Shown piece after piece: positions 11,145 to 23,664 of a DNA stretch of 64,000 bases. Made by a program: the position numbers and the translations under genes. Position 1 is the first letter of the stretch. Each line of letters starts with the position of its first letter. The notes beneath the pieces are model-generated. The model ran no database searches and had not been told where the DNA came from. It saw nothing but the letters and a program-made list of their open reading frames with translations. This DNA is from Tenodera sinensis (taxonomy: Eukaryota > Arthropoda > Insecta > Mantodea > Mantidae). The stretch lies in NCBI GenBank assembly GCA_030765045.1, contig CM060965.1, forward strand, positions 27,808,435 through 27,872,434, read 5' to 3'.

Positions 11145-12787
11145 TGAGAGAGAAGAAGAAGAAGAAGAAGCTATTAAATTCACCAAAACTCAACTGGAAC
11201 GTATCTTCCTCGTCATAGTGACATCCCATTTGTTCAGTTGGCAACAATACCACCAACTGTTTCTAAAATTCTCCCCATGATAACGTTATGGCCGTAGCTC
11301 GTGAAAGTTGCAATTGTTACGTTCGCAATATGGGCATTTTCAAGCAGGTAGGTAATTCGTTGAATTTCCAGCAAATTATTTTTGGTACTGACTGACTTGA
11401 AACTAGTAATTCCCATTATAAAGTTGCCATACTTCAGTTTAGTGTAAAGTCACATTTTAATTGTTGGGAACTGCCATTAAAATGTTTCCCACATACACTA
11501 AGCGCCAACGCGACAATCGCTGCATGTTCTAACTTGAAAACATTGTTATGTATAATTTAACACTGAATTCCCAGCATAAAATAAACTTGTTAACAATACA
11601 TCCACATCGTGAAAATGTTACGCCAACGTACCTACTACAATCTTCAATTCATTCCTTCACAAAACTACATTTTTGTGTAATTCAAAGCAAACATACAAGA
11701 AAGGATTTGGAAAACATAATTCCATACCAGCATTTCTGAGACAATGAAGTAAGTCAGGTAATTAAGTTCTTCAGAAAAATACAGATGCGTAAACATTGGT
11801 TGCAAGGAGCTGTTTTAATATTGCTGTAATGGCTTAATGCCACTGACAAATTCTTTAAAAGCGACACAAAAGGAAATTGGAATACGCAAAAACGCCTGAC
11901 ACGCTAAGAAAAGAGCATTTAAAATATGACACTTGTAGCTTCTTCGAAGTTCTCACCTTATAAACGGCTTATTTGCATGCCAATAGGTAACACTTCGGTT
12001 CAAAAGAAACATTACGTTTCTACACCGTCAATTATTCTCGTTCACTGTTATTGCTAATTTCATTTAAATCTCTAGTTATTTAATTGGAAGCTTGATGCAC
12101 ATTACAGGTTTCACCTAAGCACCCTCATTAGTTCTTTGCAGTCCTTCCATTGCACCAAAAAATTTAAGTCTCATACGAAGTAACAACCATTTTCTTTCGT
12201 CGTTTGTTTCTTTGCACTTCACTAGCTAGCGGAGTAAGTGGAATAATGCAAAATCTCTGACATGCTCATGCATCCCTTTAACTTTCATGCTGTGTAAACA
12301 TAGAAAACTGACGCTCATATATTTTAATACAATAAATATGCCAACAGAATGAAGCTATTATGTTTATTCTAAGACAAAAAATATAGCAAATTGCAGCAAT
12401 TCAAACTCAACATGCTCAAAACTACGCCACAAAATGTGGTCCAAAAGCAACAATAATAAAATGAGAGAAAATGCCTTTGTGTTTGTTGTCGTGCATGATA
12501 AGTTACCCATTAGCGATGCACTCACACATTCCCAGTGGCACACTGCTGGAGATCTGCCTGCCTCGACGACCCCCACTACATCCCTCTTAGCGGGGACACC
12601 TACAAGTCCATGCAGTAATGAGTTGATTGTCGTTGGGGAGGGGTGGGGCCGGGGGGGGGGGGGGGTTCCTGCCCTTCAGAGTATGGAGAGTATCATCCTG
12701 TACTATTCAGCTCAATATTTTGGGAAAGTCGGCATGTCTCCATGCGGGCAACAATATTTTGCTACTCTATACTTATGTACGTATCTA

Positions 12788-13140
12788 AAACTAACTAAAC
12801 CCCGGCGCGACAGCCCAAGAAGGGTCAAGGCCTACCGCCCAGCCGCTGCCTCCCCCACCTCTGCCCACTACAGGCGTCATTGGTGAGGTGCAGTAGTGGA
12901 GGGTGGGACGGGGTCAGCGCCCCGATCTCTCCCGGCCAGTTATGCGGTCTTCTCGACTTAGGGCCGCTACTTCTCCATCAAGTAGCTCCTCAATTGGTCC
13001 CTCCGGCATCTAACGAGGCTGAGTGCACCTCGTGCCAGACCTCCCAGGGGGGATAAAATCCCCATGCTGGTACCGGGGATCGAACTCGGGTTCTCCGCGC
13101 CAGAGGCAAGCGCGCTACCAACTGAGCCACGGAGGCGGAC
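12788..13140 (-). mobile_element. SINE family A, full length with 14-bp TSD
   Basis: The best preserved family A copy. The minus-strand tRNA-like head covers about 13140-13070, with box A (gtggctcagttggtagcg) and box B (gagttcgatcccc), followed by a GC-rich body and a short ggggtttagttagttt tail. It is flanked by the exact 14-bp repeat tatgtacgtatcta at 12774-12787 and 13141-13154. The right-hand duplication runs into the left TA of the Tc1-like element at 13155. Confidence 0.92.
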
Positions 13141-13154
13141 TATGTACGTATCTA

Positions 13155-14083
13155 TACTCTGTTCATCAAGAGATTAGAGGAGATATAAACAAAGCACCGG
13201 TTTGTATCACTCCGCGGCCACGTGCTTTCACAATGACGCAACACGATTACCTACCGCTACGCGTAGGTATAATATGCATTTTACACTACTAAAGGATATA
13301 TTTACGTGATCCAAATAACATGTAGCACATGGAAATTAACTGCTACTTACGTCATCTCTGTCCACAATAACACTTTTTCATTTCCTGCTCACAATCTCGA
13401 AACCTATCTCCAGAAGCAGCTTGTGGAGGGAAGTTCGTTTTAAATCTGGAAGATCGGGATCAGAGTTAACTGCCAACAGCACTTTGTTTAAGGTAGTGGT
13501 TCATTGTTAACAAAGAACTGGTGAGCTTTTCGACGGATTGCAGATCTCACACTCACAAATTCGTCGCAAACTACATCCACCATTTATCTAGCACGTGGTC
13601 GTTTTTACCGGTATCTTCACCAACTGACGATTTTTCTTTGGGTGTTCTGTAAATACTTGCAACTGACACACCGGTAAACTCGGATGTTAATTTCATCACG
13701 TCTTCGATAGCAAGTTCAGGATATTTCTCGTAGAACTTGTTAAATATGTTCAATATTGTTGTCTTTTCACCACTTCGCAACGGTTTGCCGCACTTATGTT
13801 TTACAACACTCACTTGTTCCGCCATGTTACTTTCATACTGAATAATGCGCGCGCAGAATGAATTAGGCTGGTTACAAATTCACTTAACTGCGTATTCTTA
13901 CATTTCAACTATGCTTAGTACACTTAGTTCATGCTTTAGCAAACATTAAATGACATTTCAGACCTCAGTAACATTATTTCTTCAAGGGACTATTTACACG
14001 GCGAAAGCGTCAAGAGGGCGCGCTGTGGTCAAAACGCACATGGCTTTGTTTACGTCTCCTCTAATCTCTAGATGAACAGAGTA
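13155..14083 (-). mobile_element. Tc1/mariner-type DNA transposon, defective
   Basis: Imperfect terminal inverted repeats of about 40 bp (tactctgttcatc-agagattagaggaga...taaacaaag) face each other at 13155 and 14083, bounded by TA at 13153-13154 and 14084-14085, the target duplication of the Tc1/mariner superfamily. At 929 bp it is shorter than an autonomous element. It contains the N-terminal part of a transposase on the minus strand and no visible DDE catalytic region, so it must be inactive or mobilised in trans. Confidence 0.8.
13571..13825 (-). pseudogene. N-terminal fragment of Tc1-like transposase
   Basis: An 84-codon open frame starting at an ATG inside the TIR element. Residues ~12-60 (GKPLRSGEKTTILNIFNKFY, then VMKLTSEFTGVSVASIYR) have the shape of the helix-turn-helix DNA-binding domain of IS630/Tc1-like transposases. 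After the stop, the next ~200 bp read in other frames as further transposase-like sequence (FVSVRSAIRRKAHQFF; then a frame with SLHKLLLEIGFEIVSR), so at least two frameshifts or stops have broken it. The catalytic domain is missing. Confidence 0.6.
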
Positions 14084-14539
14084 TACACATATAAAAGTCG
14101 GTGTGTGTGCATGTTCCTTAAAGGCTTCTAACCTAACCTAACTAATCTAACCGTTCGATTTCCACCAAACTTGGAAAAGATAGGCTTTGACAGAATTTGA
14201 AAATTGTTGTCTAGCTTAGAATTGGAACTTCTACTCCACATTCAATTGCGACCATCTATTTGTATCTTTGTCAAAGACAATCGCAGTTCGAAGGGGGGTG
14301 ACAATGGACGACACCAGTTAAGTTAGCTGATAAATTTAAGGGAGACTGACGATGAACTGAAGAAGTTAACTGTTTGTGCATCTTACCACTTGAAGTTGTA
14401 ACTATTGAACTATAGCTGCTAATTTCTGATGTATCCAGACTTTACGGTTTAAAAGTAACCGTTTCATAGTAGTAATGGGAAACGTACGTTTTCTTGAATC
14501 GCACAAATGCTAAGCATAAGGTTCCCTGCAGATGACCGT

Positions 14540-15300
14540 TAAGTCTATACAGGATGTTTCAAAAGGACACCGAACCAAGATGTGGGCGATGTTGTTCGGA
14601 TCCTATGGGGTATGAAAATAAGTTTTAACAGTACGTGTTGGGCTGTTTCCTTCTGCCCATCACAGAGTATGCAACTTGAAGGATGCCTGCTGTCTGTAAA
14701 TGGTTTTAGAAGCAATCTTACTGCCTTCCTGATTCTTCCTCTACTAAGATTAAGAACAGATTCAGTGAAGGTTCTTTATTTCCTTCGACTATGTATTTAG
14801 TGTTTGGTTTGCAGATTTGATCCATCTTTTTAATGTTCTTCTCCAGTCCATTTTACTACCGCGGCCCTTACACGTGATTTGCCTATACCGCAAAAAGGTT
14901 GAGGCTCATAGTAAAAGGTATTGGGCAGTTGATCTGCGCCCTCATTTCCCTGATGTTTAAACCCCATCCCAGCTCAACAAAATTCTACTGTAACGTACCT
15001 GCAGGGTTTGAACACATTGTCATAACAATTTAGACTTACGATTTAAATTGGTACGAGTCAAGTGCTTTAAGGGCAGCTTGACTATCAGAAAGGGTCAGTA
15101 TGTGCTTACATCCCTAGCCCTTTTCCAGTCATCTTTGAATACAGAAACAGATTGCATAAACTCTGCCTGGACAACAGTGCAGAAACTTCGTTCAGTTTTT
15201 GGAGAGGAATTGAGTACCAACATTATAACATGCCATATGCCATACAAAGTGCTAGAATAATCACTCGCTTATTTCAAGCGACCACTGGATGTGTTCGCTT
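14540..15300 (-). pseudogene. degenerate LINE ORF2 fragment (RNase H and C-terminal zinc motif)
   Basis: On the minus strand, broken frames give VVQAEFMQSV (near 15180), LSDSQAALKALDS (near 15080; the SDSQAAL core of LINE RNase H domains), a GKSRVRAAVVKWTGEE-like block (near 14860), a GRIRKAVRLL block (near 14720) and CILCDGQKETAQHVL (near 14650; Cys-His knuckle). The order matches the RNase H to C-terminus region of I/R1-type LINEs. Frameshifts and stops throughout make it an old pseudogene fragment. Boundaries are approximate. Confidence 0.65.
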
Positions 15301-17564
15301 TTCTACGAGTATTAAAAGCGTCTTCTGTCATTATTGGCCATTCTCTGATTTCTGATAACAGCTCATGTTATTACTTTTACGTGTATTTAAAGCTATCCAC
15401 TGGCTTCAGTAACTCATTCGAATTCAGAAGCCTGTCTTCTTTGCGAAACTTCCAGAGTAATTTATCTTCATCCTTCATCCTCAACTTGACATGCATATAT
15501 TCCATCGAATCGTTGCGTCTTCTGCTACAAGCAAATCCTAACATATTATTCTTCTTGTTATTGCTTTACCCCTTGTTGTGGGAACCATTATTCTTCGCTA
15601 AATTCTCAAAATGGAATAAAATGCAAATGGCCTTTTTTATTAGTTACATATTACTAAAAACGAGACTTTCATTCAAATGCAAGTATTTATAGGAGCATAT
15701 GACATTTCTCAAACTTAGTACTTAACATGCCATTACTTTCCGGTGCCATTACTTTTCCCGTGCATGTTTTGGTATTTTTGAGGATAAAAACATGCATAAT
15801 GCACATTATATTCATTTTAAATGCAAGTTTTAATGCATGAGTGAACACCGCAGCTTCTCGATTTTTGTGGCAATTATTTTACTCGGGTTCCTCACTTTAT
15901 ATATATTATAATATCTTTGCATAATTTCCCATTCTCCGAATTTTATTTCCATTTCCTGGCTCTCTTGTGAATTAAATAGATATCAATTTAAATTGATAGT
16001 TATATAATTCAGAAATTAATAGTTCTATTATTGAATTCTAAAGTAAAGTTTTGTTTTAGGTAGTAATCAGTTTAACTCCAGATGATGCAGTGTGTATCAG
16101 AGATGCACAAGTAACGTTTGAATCTAAAAATGTGCAGGATTTGATTTACATTAAAACCAGCTTCTACACTCTACCCTCTTCAATAAAAAATTAGAAGCCA
16201 CATGCCTGCCACTGGTAGACTCAATGTCAATTGTTAAATTTCAAATATCCTTCAATTCTACCCCTAACAAAGTGGGTGTAGTGGCAAAGAAAAAACTGTA
16301 GAGGGTCATAAATGCGAACCCCGACTATGCATTCCTGTGTTCAGTGAAAAAGGTTCTTTGTGGCGAACACTCGAATGAACAATCTGAGCTGACACTGTCA
16401 CAAAATGTGTTCCTTTAAGTTTGCATACATAAGTCTTGCGATGTAGAAATGTCATTCTCTGCCTACAAAAACACATTGACTGAGAAACGCAGAAATCTCA
16501 CAAAAACAATGTAGAAATGTTGTTAGTTAACTGCGCTAAAAAGTGAACTGATACAAGAAAATTGCTACAAGAATGATGGTGCATATTTTAATTTATTTTT
16601 CTCTTGATTCTGCATGTTCCACAGTTTGTGCATGAATGCATACATATTTCGGATTTCATAGTGCATGAAAGTATCATCTTTAGTTATTACATTGTTTTCT
16701 GAGAGATGGGGTTAAAAAAAGCTAAGTAAACTTAACAAATTCTTCACCAATTCTACGGTTTTAGAACTGCTAAAAGCATATTTTCTGTTTTCCTATTGTG
16801 ACTACAGCCATTATATTTTCAAAAGTTTAGTGTGGGGCAGAGCAGGTCTTTGACGCATGCAATTTCCTTTTGATTTCATTATTTCCATTTTCTTCTCTTC
16901 CTCACTACAACGAACAAGGGCCATTCTCACCCTAACGGTTGCATAAGAAGTATTCAAAACTAAAATGAAAAAGAAATCTGACACATTCAATAGAGGAAGC
17001 ATGTGGTGGTTAGAGCATTTAAGAAATTTCCGAAACCTTAACCTTGACTGAAGGTAATATCACATGACGAACGAATGAGCAGACAATTTGGGTACAAGAC
17101 CTAAAAGCAAGAAGGGAAAGCCCAAATAAAAACATGAGCCCAACGGGATTAGAAACCGGGTCCACTGCGTGGAAAAAAAAATCGTTGCACCACGAGAAAA
17201 CGAGAGACTGACTCAACTCTGCAGTCATATGGACTTTTATTTTATCCTAATTTTTGCCCAATTGGCGCTTTACATAGTATTAATTAAAATCCTAATTAAG
17301 GTACGAGTATTTGACATCCATGTTAATTAAACTTACTACCCCAATAGCGAATAATTTGAGGGTTGTCGCTAGCTAACTATTAAGGAGTGTTTGCCCCAGC
17401 AGCAGCGTCTCCGGGGTGGCTAGAGGAAGTATTGTGCCCCACCCTGGCCCCCCGAAAGATCCCCAAAAACCACCAAAAAAGCACTTTTAGGAAACGATCC
17501 ACACACGTGTCTGTGAACAGCATAACTAAAAAAACTGCATAAACCGTTAATTTGTACTTAAATC

Positions 17565-18035
17565 AGCACCATTTAAAGCTGTTTCACAACCACCATGGGA
17601 CCATTACGACAACGGCAACGGGAAGCAAGGCAACAATCGATATTTTGATTCACAAGAACCCGGTAACGAGAACGGCAAGATACACTATCGATCAGCTTCT
17701 CCATAGAAAGTGGAGGTCGATATTGCGCTTTAGGAATTCATTTGTTTCTAACTGGCCAATGATATTTTTTCTAGCTTGCGACTAGAGAGAGCTCTAGCAC
17801 AGCCACCTTAAATAATTCCTACAGCGAAAAGCCTAATACGCACAACATGGATCTAACATGACGTGACCGGCAACGGGAACAGAAAGTTGAAACTTGTCCA
17901 AGTCTTCTTTCCGGTTCCTTGGGCCCGGGAAAGCTTCCCATGTCGGTTGCAAACACTCCCATTTGAATATATGTATCTCAACTTTCTCGTTCTGGTTATC
18001 GTTGCCGTTGCTTGCGAACCAGCCTTTAAGCATGT
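17565..18035 (+). mobile_element. MITE-like repeat with CGTTGCCGTT subterminal motifs, copy 1
   Basis: A ~470-bp unit whose ends carry imperfect inverted motifs (acaacggcaacggg near 17608; cgttgccgttgcttg near 18001). Internal blocks (cattgcgc-like, ctagagagagctct, gcctaatacgcacaa, ggcaacgggaacag) recur inverted at 19845-20110 and 23665-23945. There is no coding capacity. I could not identify the superfamily or a target duplication. Confidence 0.55.
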
Positions 18036-19614
18036 CAAGCAAATTATGTCCACAGAGTGACAGAGAAATAGTTAAGCATCAAAGCGACTGTACTGCTCGG
18101 GAGCTACACGATGCGCTGTGTTGGTCGCTAAGCTTGGCCAATTAGGGAACGTTAAAATACCTTCCATCACATTGACGTTAATGCAGCGACTCCCCGACGT
18201 AAACATAATAAAAACATCCGATCAAAGCTTTGAGACACAGGCTGTACCAGACCTATGTAGGTTGCCTAGCAGGAAGAGGCCAATTTGGCAATGTTACAAG
18301 AGCTAGCACTACTCCTCAAATTACTTGCAAAGCAATCTCTGTCATTATTCAGTTGTTCTCCCACAGAAGAATTAAATGCAACTGCTGCTGGAAGCAGTCG
18401 CGCCGTTCTGAGTGGGTTGCTGCCAAGAGAACTTTATTAAGCCAACAAAACAACATTGAGGAAGTTATACAACTGGTGAAAGTGATGTGTTTTAACGGAG
18501 ACATGGTAATTATTGTATGTTTACCTTACGCAATGTGGAGCAATAAAGCACCGTGTTTGTGGAAGATTGCAGATATCATATTCTATCTCTAGTTAGGTAA
18601 CACGCACTTAAATTTACGCTCCGATATTCTTCAATGTCCGACAGGCGCCAAAGGCTTGAAATAACTATTGTTTTTCGTTGTAAACTCTGCATTCGCCGAA
18701 CAATAGGGATGCTAAATTGCACCGAATGTACCAAAGTATTCAACATTTTGTTTCGACAGTACCGATCAAATTAATACTTCAAACAAACGATATATCCAAT
18801 AAGATTATTTTAACACATTCAAATGAGATTTTTAAATTTTCCTCTATTATTATAGAACTTCACTATATTTCAATCATTCCCTCGGTTGGGCTCGACCAGT
18901 TCGTGCTTTATAATGGAATAGAATGCACACCTGTATGTATGCATATACAAATAACTGAAGAGTGCAAATTTAAAGAAATAATGTTTACCTATAGTTTACA
19001 GTTTATAAAGGGAACAATGTAATTTATTTTTAATATATGGGATGTATCTGTTTTGTATTTCTATATTGTTCTGTCATAATGTGTTTAAGTACCTACTTGC
19101 CTATCTATTTGTAATTTTAGCGCCTTTTACGCCAGTTCTGATAATGCAATAGTCAACATTAGCCAGTAAAATATACTACTTTGGGAAAATGGATCGACAA
19201 GAAGCAAAGAAAGCACTGAATTCATCTCGAACACGAGGTTTTCTTTCCAATAAGCGCGTTTAAAGTCGCTTTAAATTACAATGTCACTGAAACATAAAGT
19301 GTGCAAATTCCGCCCATTAAAATCGACTGATCCTTGCGAAGAAAACCTCTAATTTTGCAATAATGAACAACAGAAAAAATAAACTTTTAAAAAATGCCAA
19401 TTAGCCTCAGTATTATCATATATGTCATATGTTCTCGAAATATCTTTATAAAAGTCTGAAAAATTATATATTGAATGTGAATACATCGATGCTTTTTCTC
19501 ATATTTGCATCCCTACTAAACAAGTGAACGGCGGTCAATATGCAATAGAGGCAAAACATGAAGTCAGACGGTATGGTCACTGCGCATGCTTAGCTTGCGA
19601 GAAAATCCATACAG

Positions 19615-19790
19615 CTGCCGTGGCATAGCGTAAACCGTCTTGCCTCTCATGCTGTTGTCCCCATTTCAAATCCCCAGTTAGGACAAGCTGCCTCTCTTAC
19701 ACAGGCTTTTATCTGGAGATTTTCTTTACTCTCTGAGCATCAGGTAGCCGTAGCTTCATTGTCATTCGTGTAACCTGTCAGATTAACAGA
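19615..19790 (+). mobile_element. degenerate tRNA-derived SINE
   Basis: The head resembles a tRNA (ccgtggcatagcg, then box B-like atttcaaatccccag) and is followed by tttatctggagattttctttactctctgag, the cadence of insect SINE bodies. It lacks a clear end or target duplication. Confidence 0.45.
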
Positions 19791-19844
19791 AGTTGAATTA
19801 AAATAATGTACTGCATTCACATGACTTTCTCTCACAACCAACTG

Positions 19845-20110
19845 CAGGCTTTCCCGGGCCCAGGAAAGGGGAAACAAGATTTTACCAAGTTTTAAATTTC
19901 TGTTCCCGTTACCGGGCACGACTAATTAGATCACATTGTGCGTATTAGTCTTTTCGTTGTAGAAATTACTCAACACGGCCGTGTTATAAAACAGCCACTA
20001 AAACTTTCTCTATTCGCAAGCTAAAAATATCATTGATCAGTGAGAAACAAATGATTTCTAAATGCGCAATATCGACTGTCCTTTCTATCGTTAAGCTGAT
20101 CGATGGACCA
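19845..20110 (-). mobile_element. CGTTGCC MITE-like repeat, copy 2 (inverted)
   Basis: Inverted relative to the copy at 17565 and missing one end. It shares the gttcccgttaccgg, tgtgcgtattag, acagccactaaaactttctct and aaatgcgcaatatcga blocks. Together with copy 1 it forms a 2-kb spaced inverted repeat. Confidence 0.55.
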
Positions 20111-20237
20111 TTTTTTCTATTCTTACGGTTTACTAGTTAAACAAAAATAATTCTGAATAAAGAGGACCTCGGAGGCTATTCGCAGGAAACTCAAAGAGGT
20201 CAAATTATACATATGGTATTTAAATAGAAATCTATGA

Positions 20238-20440
20238 GTTATTGTGGAATGCGCTCGATTGGTTAGACGCTAGCTTACTGATCCCAAGGTCACGGGTTCG
20301 AATCCGACCCATATCGATTGTTTTTAAGTGTGCTTAAATATGACAGCTCCATGTCAGTAGATTTACTGACATGTAAAAGAGCTCCTGCGGGAGGAAAATA
20401 CAATCCGGCACGCCAGCGCCGCTGACAGCGTCGTTAAACA
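20238..20440 (+). mobile_element. tRNA-SINE with conserved core (family C), copy 1
   Basis: The tRNA-like head (ctcgattggttagacgct; box B ggttcgaatcc) is followed by a core with cagctccatgtcagtag, atttactgacatgtaaaag, agctcctgcggga, ccggcacgccagcg and gacagcgtcgttaaac. The same core, better preserved, is at 37525-37741 on the minus strand. A core kept while the flanks diverge is typical of SINEs with a shared central domain; which named core it is needs a database search. Confidence 0.8.
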
Positions 20441-22344
20441 ATACAGTATACATACGTTTCTGTGTTTCTTCCAAGGATAGAGAGAACTTTGTAAGCAGAG
20501 AAAGAAATGGAGAGCCCTGGTCATATACAGCGGGCCTGGGCAACTGGTGCTCTCTGAGTGCAACCTACTCACGGCCTTGCACTGATAAATGTGACGCAAC
20601 TAAAACCTGCCAACGAGAGTTGCGCGAAACTTCGGTACTACTCGGATAAAGTCTGCTTATCCCGCTCGATTGAAGGCCGCATGCCACGTCCACACCCCGC
20701 ACAAGCTATGCCGTGAATAACTCAGGACTGATATACAGGATGAACGATAAATGCAGTCTTCGAAGACTAGGGAGTGATAGAGGTTATTGTAACGATGAAA
20801 TTCGATGTAGGAATTGTGGTATCGTAATTAGTTGCAATAGAGGCAAGTACACTTCAAAGTCAACTGGGGTAGTCCTTTTGATCCACGGGTATATTGAAGT
20901 TAAAAGTAAAAAATATCAATGATCTTATTTGTAGGAAAAAAATTTATGGATGCAGCATCATTGTAACAACTATGAAGAAAATAACTAATTTTTTTCAAGT
21001 CCCAAGCTGATTGCTGCATGCCCTAGGATTTCAGTAACTATGGTTGGAAAATAGGGTGCTGGGTAAACTCTTGTTTACACAAGGGCGCAAGGACCCCTTT
21101 GTCTGGCATTGAAACGTAATTCTAGTATTCAACTTACGAAAATAACAATTCAGAAGTGTAATATGCTCGAAGATGACATTTAGGAGATAGCCAGAGCTTG
21201 AAACTTGCACGCAGAAGCGCTACCGACGAACATTTCACTTTTGGAAGAAGAGTGTAAGATTCCTGGTCCATTTATGCATGTTTTAACGTGGTGTACTATG
21301 ACCTGGACTGTAGCATTCAACCCGAATATTCTCGTGAACCACTTCATATTCCTTCCAGATTCTGTGACATTCGCAGTCCTCAGACAACGTGCAGCGTGAA
21401 GACCTGGCCGGAATGTCAAGGGTACAGCTCCCGTCACATTTCCTGGTGACCCAACACACACACTCAGGTCGAGAACACAACGTTACGGCGAGGCACGCAC
21501 CAACTATCCATCATACTGCAACTGTACGCACGTCAGAAGAATGAAACAATGCGACAAGTTGACGAACATATGTTTCGGTAGTAACTGTTCTATGACATGC
21601 TCGCTACTCACCTTACAAACTGACCTCTTGTTCTTTGTTCGTTACAACATACCTGACCATGACCCTGTGTTAAGTTCCCTACATCTGTACGTGTGGGCTC
21701 TCTACAATAATTCTACATTAGAATTGAAAAAGATTTAAGCATAACAAGCTCAAACCAACCAGTGAACGTAATGATACATAGGCTGGGAAACTTAATCATG
21801 CAAGTAACTCGAGTCATTGCAATAAGTACAGATATGGGGTGCTTTTAAGTATTGTGATTATGAAACCAAGCAACATTATTGGTGTGATGTCCTTCCAGGT
21901 CTGGATCCATGAACTACAGAACACCACGTTACGTGGGGGGAAGGGGAGGCAGAAACCTAGGGAATTCCTTTCTTCAGTTCATCAATGGATATCGACTAGT
22001 TTTCGTTTTCTCTTCCTTTCAATGTTAGATCTTTTCCTCGTGGATAGCAGATTATAGGATGTTCATGTTCAATCTGGGGAACACTTCGATTACACTGCGA
22101 TAGTTCCGAGTCTCTCATGTCGAGTTACCGCTGCATCAACATTGTTTTTGCTCCATTGGAGTCATCATGAAACTATATAATAATTCCCAATAGGGACTTC
22201 AGATCACTTCTTTTGATTTTTTCCTAAAGAGGGACCATCAGCTGTAACCATGTTTTGTTTGTGAAAGACATCAGTGTTTAACCAAATTACTTTAAGGAAT
22301 TATTGAAATCTTAATTAATACTTTTGTTTTATATTAACGATGAG

Positions 22345-23211
22345 AGGGGTAGTAAGGGGTAGTGATGCGCCTCCTATAGCCTCTCCTACCCAATTCCCAT
22401 CCTCATCCTGCCCGTGGTGCACCCTGCTTTTAACAGACGAGGCTCTGGGGACCGAATCACAGCGGTATAACTGTTTCATCTAAAATGGAGGAAATGTCAT
22501 TTACATATGTGCTGGCCTATCACAGCACAACAGCGTCCCTCAGAGGCACATGAGGGGAAGGTCGGTGGATCTAAATACCACCTATTTAGTCCTCCCGGCT
22601 AGGTCCGATGGACCCGTTGACCAACGATAGGTGTGGTCCCCTTGCAAAATGGGGGTTTAAGTCGGGTGATGTAACTGCCACATTGTAAAACTGGTGCCCG
22701 TTAAGAAAACAGTTACATGAAAGCCCTGTTCATCTCCAATGGATTCCAGCACACTGTGGAGTCATGGGGAACGAAGCTGCAGACTCACTTGCAAAGAAAG
22801 GCACAATAATAAAACAAAAGTCTAAATTCAATTTCTCATATTCCTCAATAAAACGCTTGATCATTAAAAAATTTTCTTATTCATACCTACAAGAAATAGA
22901 AACAAACGCCAAAGATAAAAAATGGATTACACTACTTTCCAATCCAGATATAATCCCCCAGAGACCAAGGAAAACAGCGGTTGCAGCCTTCCGACTACTG
23001 ACAAATCACGACTGCTTAGTAAGTCATCTCTACAGAATAGGTATCTCAGCTTCACCAATATGTGTCCTGTGTAACGATCCAGCAGAAATGAACGAAGACC
23101 ACTTGAAGACCTGTGAAGCATTAAGATCAGCAGAAACTACAGTTCAAAAGTATTGGAAAGCACGAATGCTAATGGCTTCATTGCCAGATGCAAGGCACTA
23201 AAAACAACAAC
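22345..23211 (+). mobile_element. internally deleted LINE (5' region joined to ORF2 3' end) with 14-bp TSD
   Basis: Exact 14-bp repeats (atattaacgatgag) at 22331-22344 and 23212-23225 bound an 867-bp insertion. The first ~345 bp are non-coding and GC-rich, with ggggtagt repeats and a ccagaggcac-like stretch, like a LINE 5' UTR. From about 22690 it encodes the end of an RNase H domain and a C-terminal Cys/His motif, and it ends in an aaaacaacaac tail. The single TSD shows that the two parts were inserted together. Confidence 0.82.
22690..23201 (+). CDS. LINE ORF2 C-terminal fragment: RNase H end plus zinc knuckle
   Basis: The frame is open from about 22690. It reads SPVHLQWIPAHCGVMGNEAA, the WIPAHCG-GNE-AD motif of LINE-encoded RNase H, before the ATG at 22764. 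Residues 100-115 of the ATG-initiated frame contain CVLCNDPAEMNEDHLKTC, the CCHC motif that closes ORF2 in I/Jockey-type LINEs. Reverse transcriptase and endonuclease are absent. The frame is intact to its stop at 23201, directly before the A/C tail, so the insertion is fairly young. Confidence 0.78.
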
Positions 23212-23664
23212 ATATTAACGATGAGTATCTACTTTCAACAGAAATTAAATTATGAATGAATTATTAAGAATGAAGCCAAGAAAGAAGCCATTTAAATGCA
23301 ATGTTGGTTGGGCTTGCCTGCGGAAGACTATTCTTTGTATATTATTCTTGCTGTAAATCGATAGGTATTTATTTTCCAAAGAATCAATATTTTCTTAAGA
23401 TAAAGCCTGACTTGTTACAATCATATGACTTTCTCTACTTAGTTATTTTCACTGCTATTCCAGAAATTAAAGTGAGAGTTTACCTTCCTTTCTACTTCCT
23501 ACTGACCACGAGGAAATGTTCGCCACGGTGTCTGAATATACCTTTCGTTGCAGATACACAGGAACACAGACGACAGTCATCAAACTTTTAAGGAAGGTTA
23601 TTTTCTATACATTTTCGTCTACATTTTATTAAGGGTTTAATGTCCGTTTTTACTACATACTACA

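Noticed and set aside
21180..21480. Overlapping ~60-90 codon ORFs on both strands
   Set aside because: Three frames overlap, none has a motif, and no consistent splice pair links them to osp.
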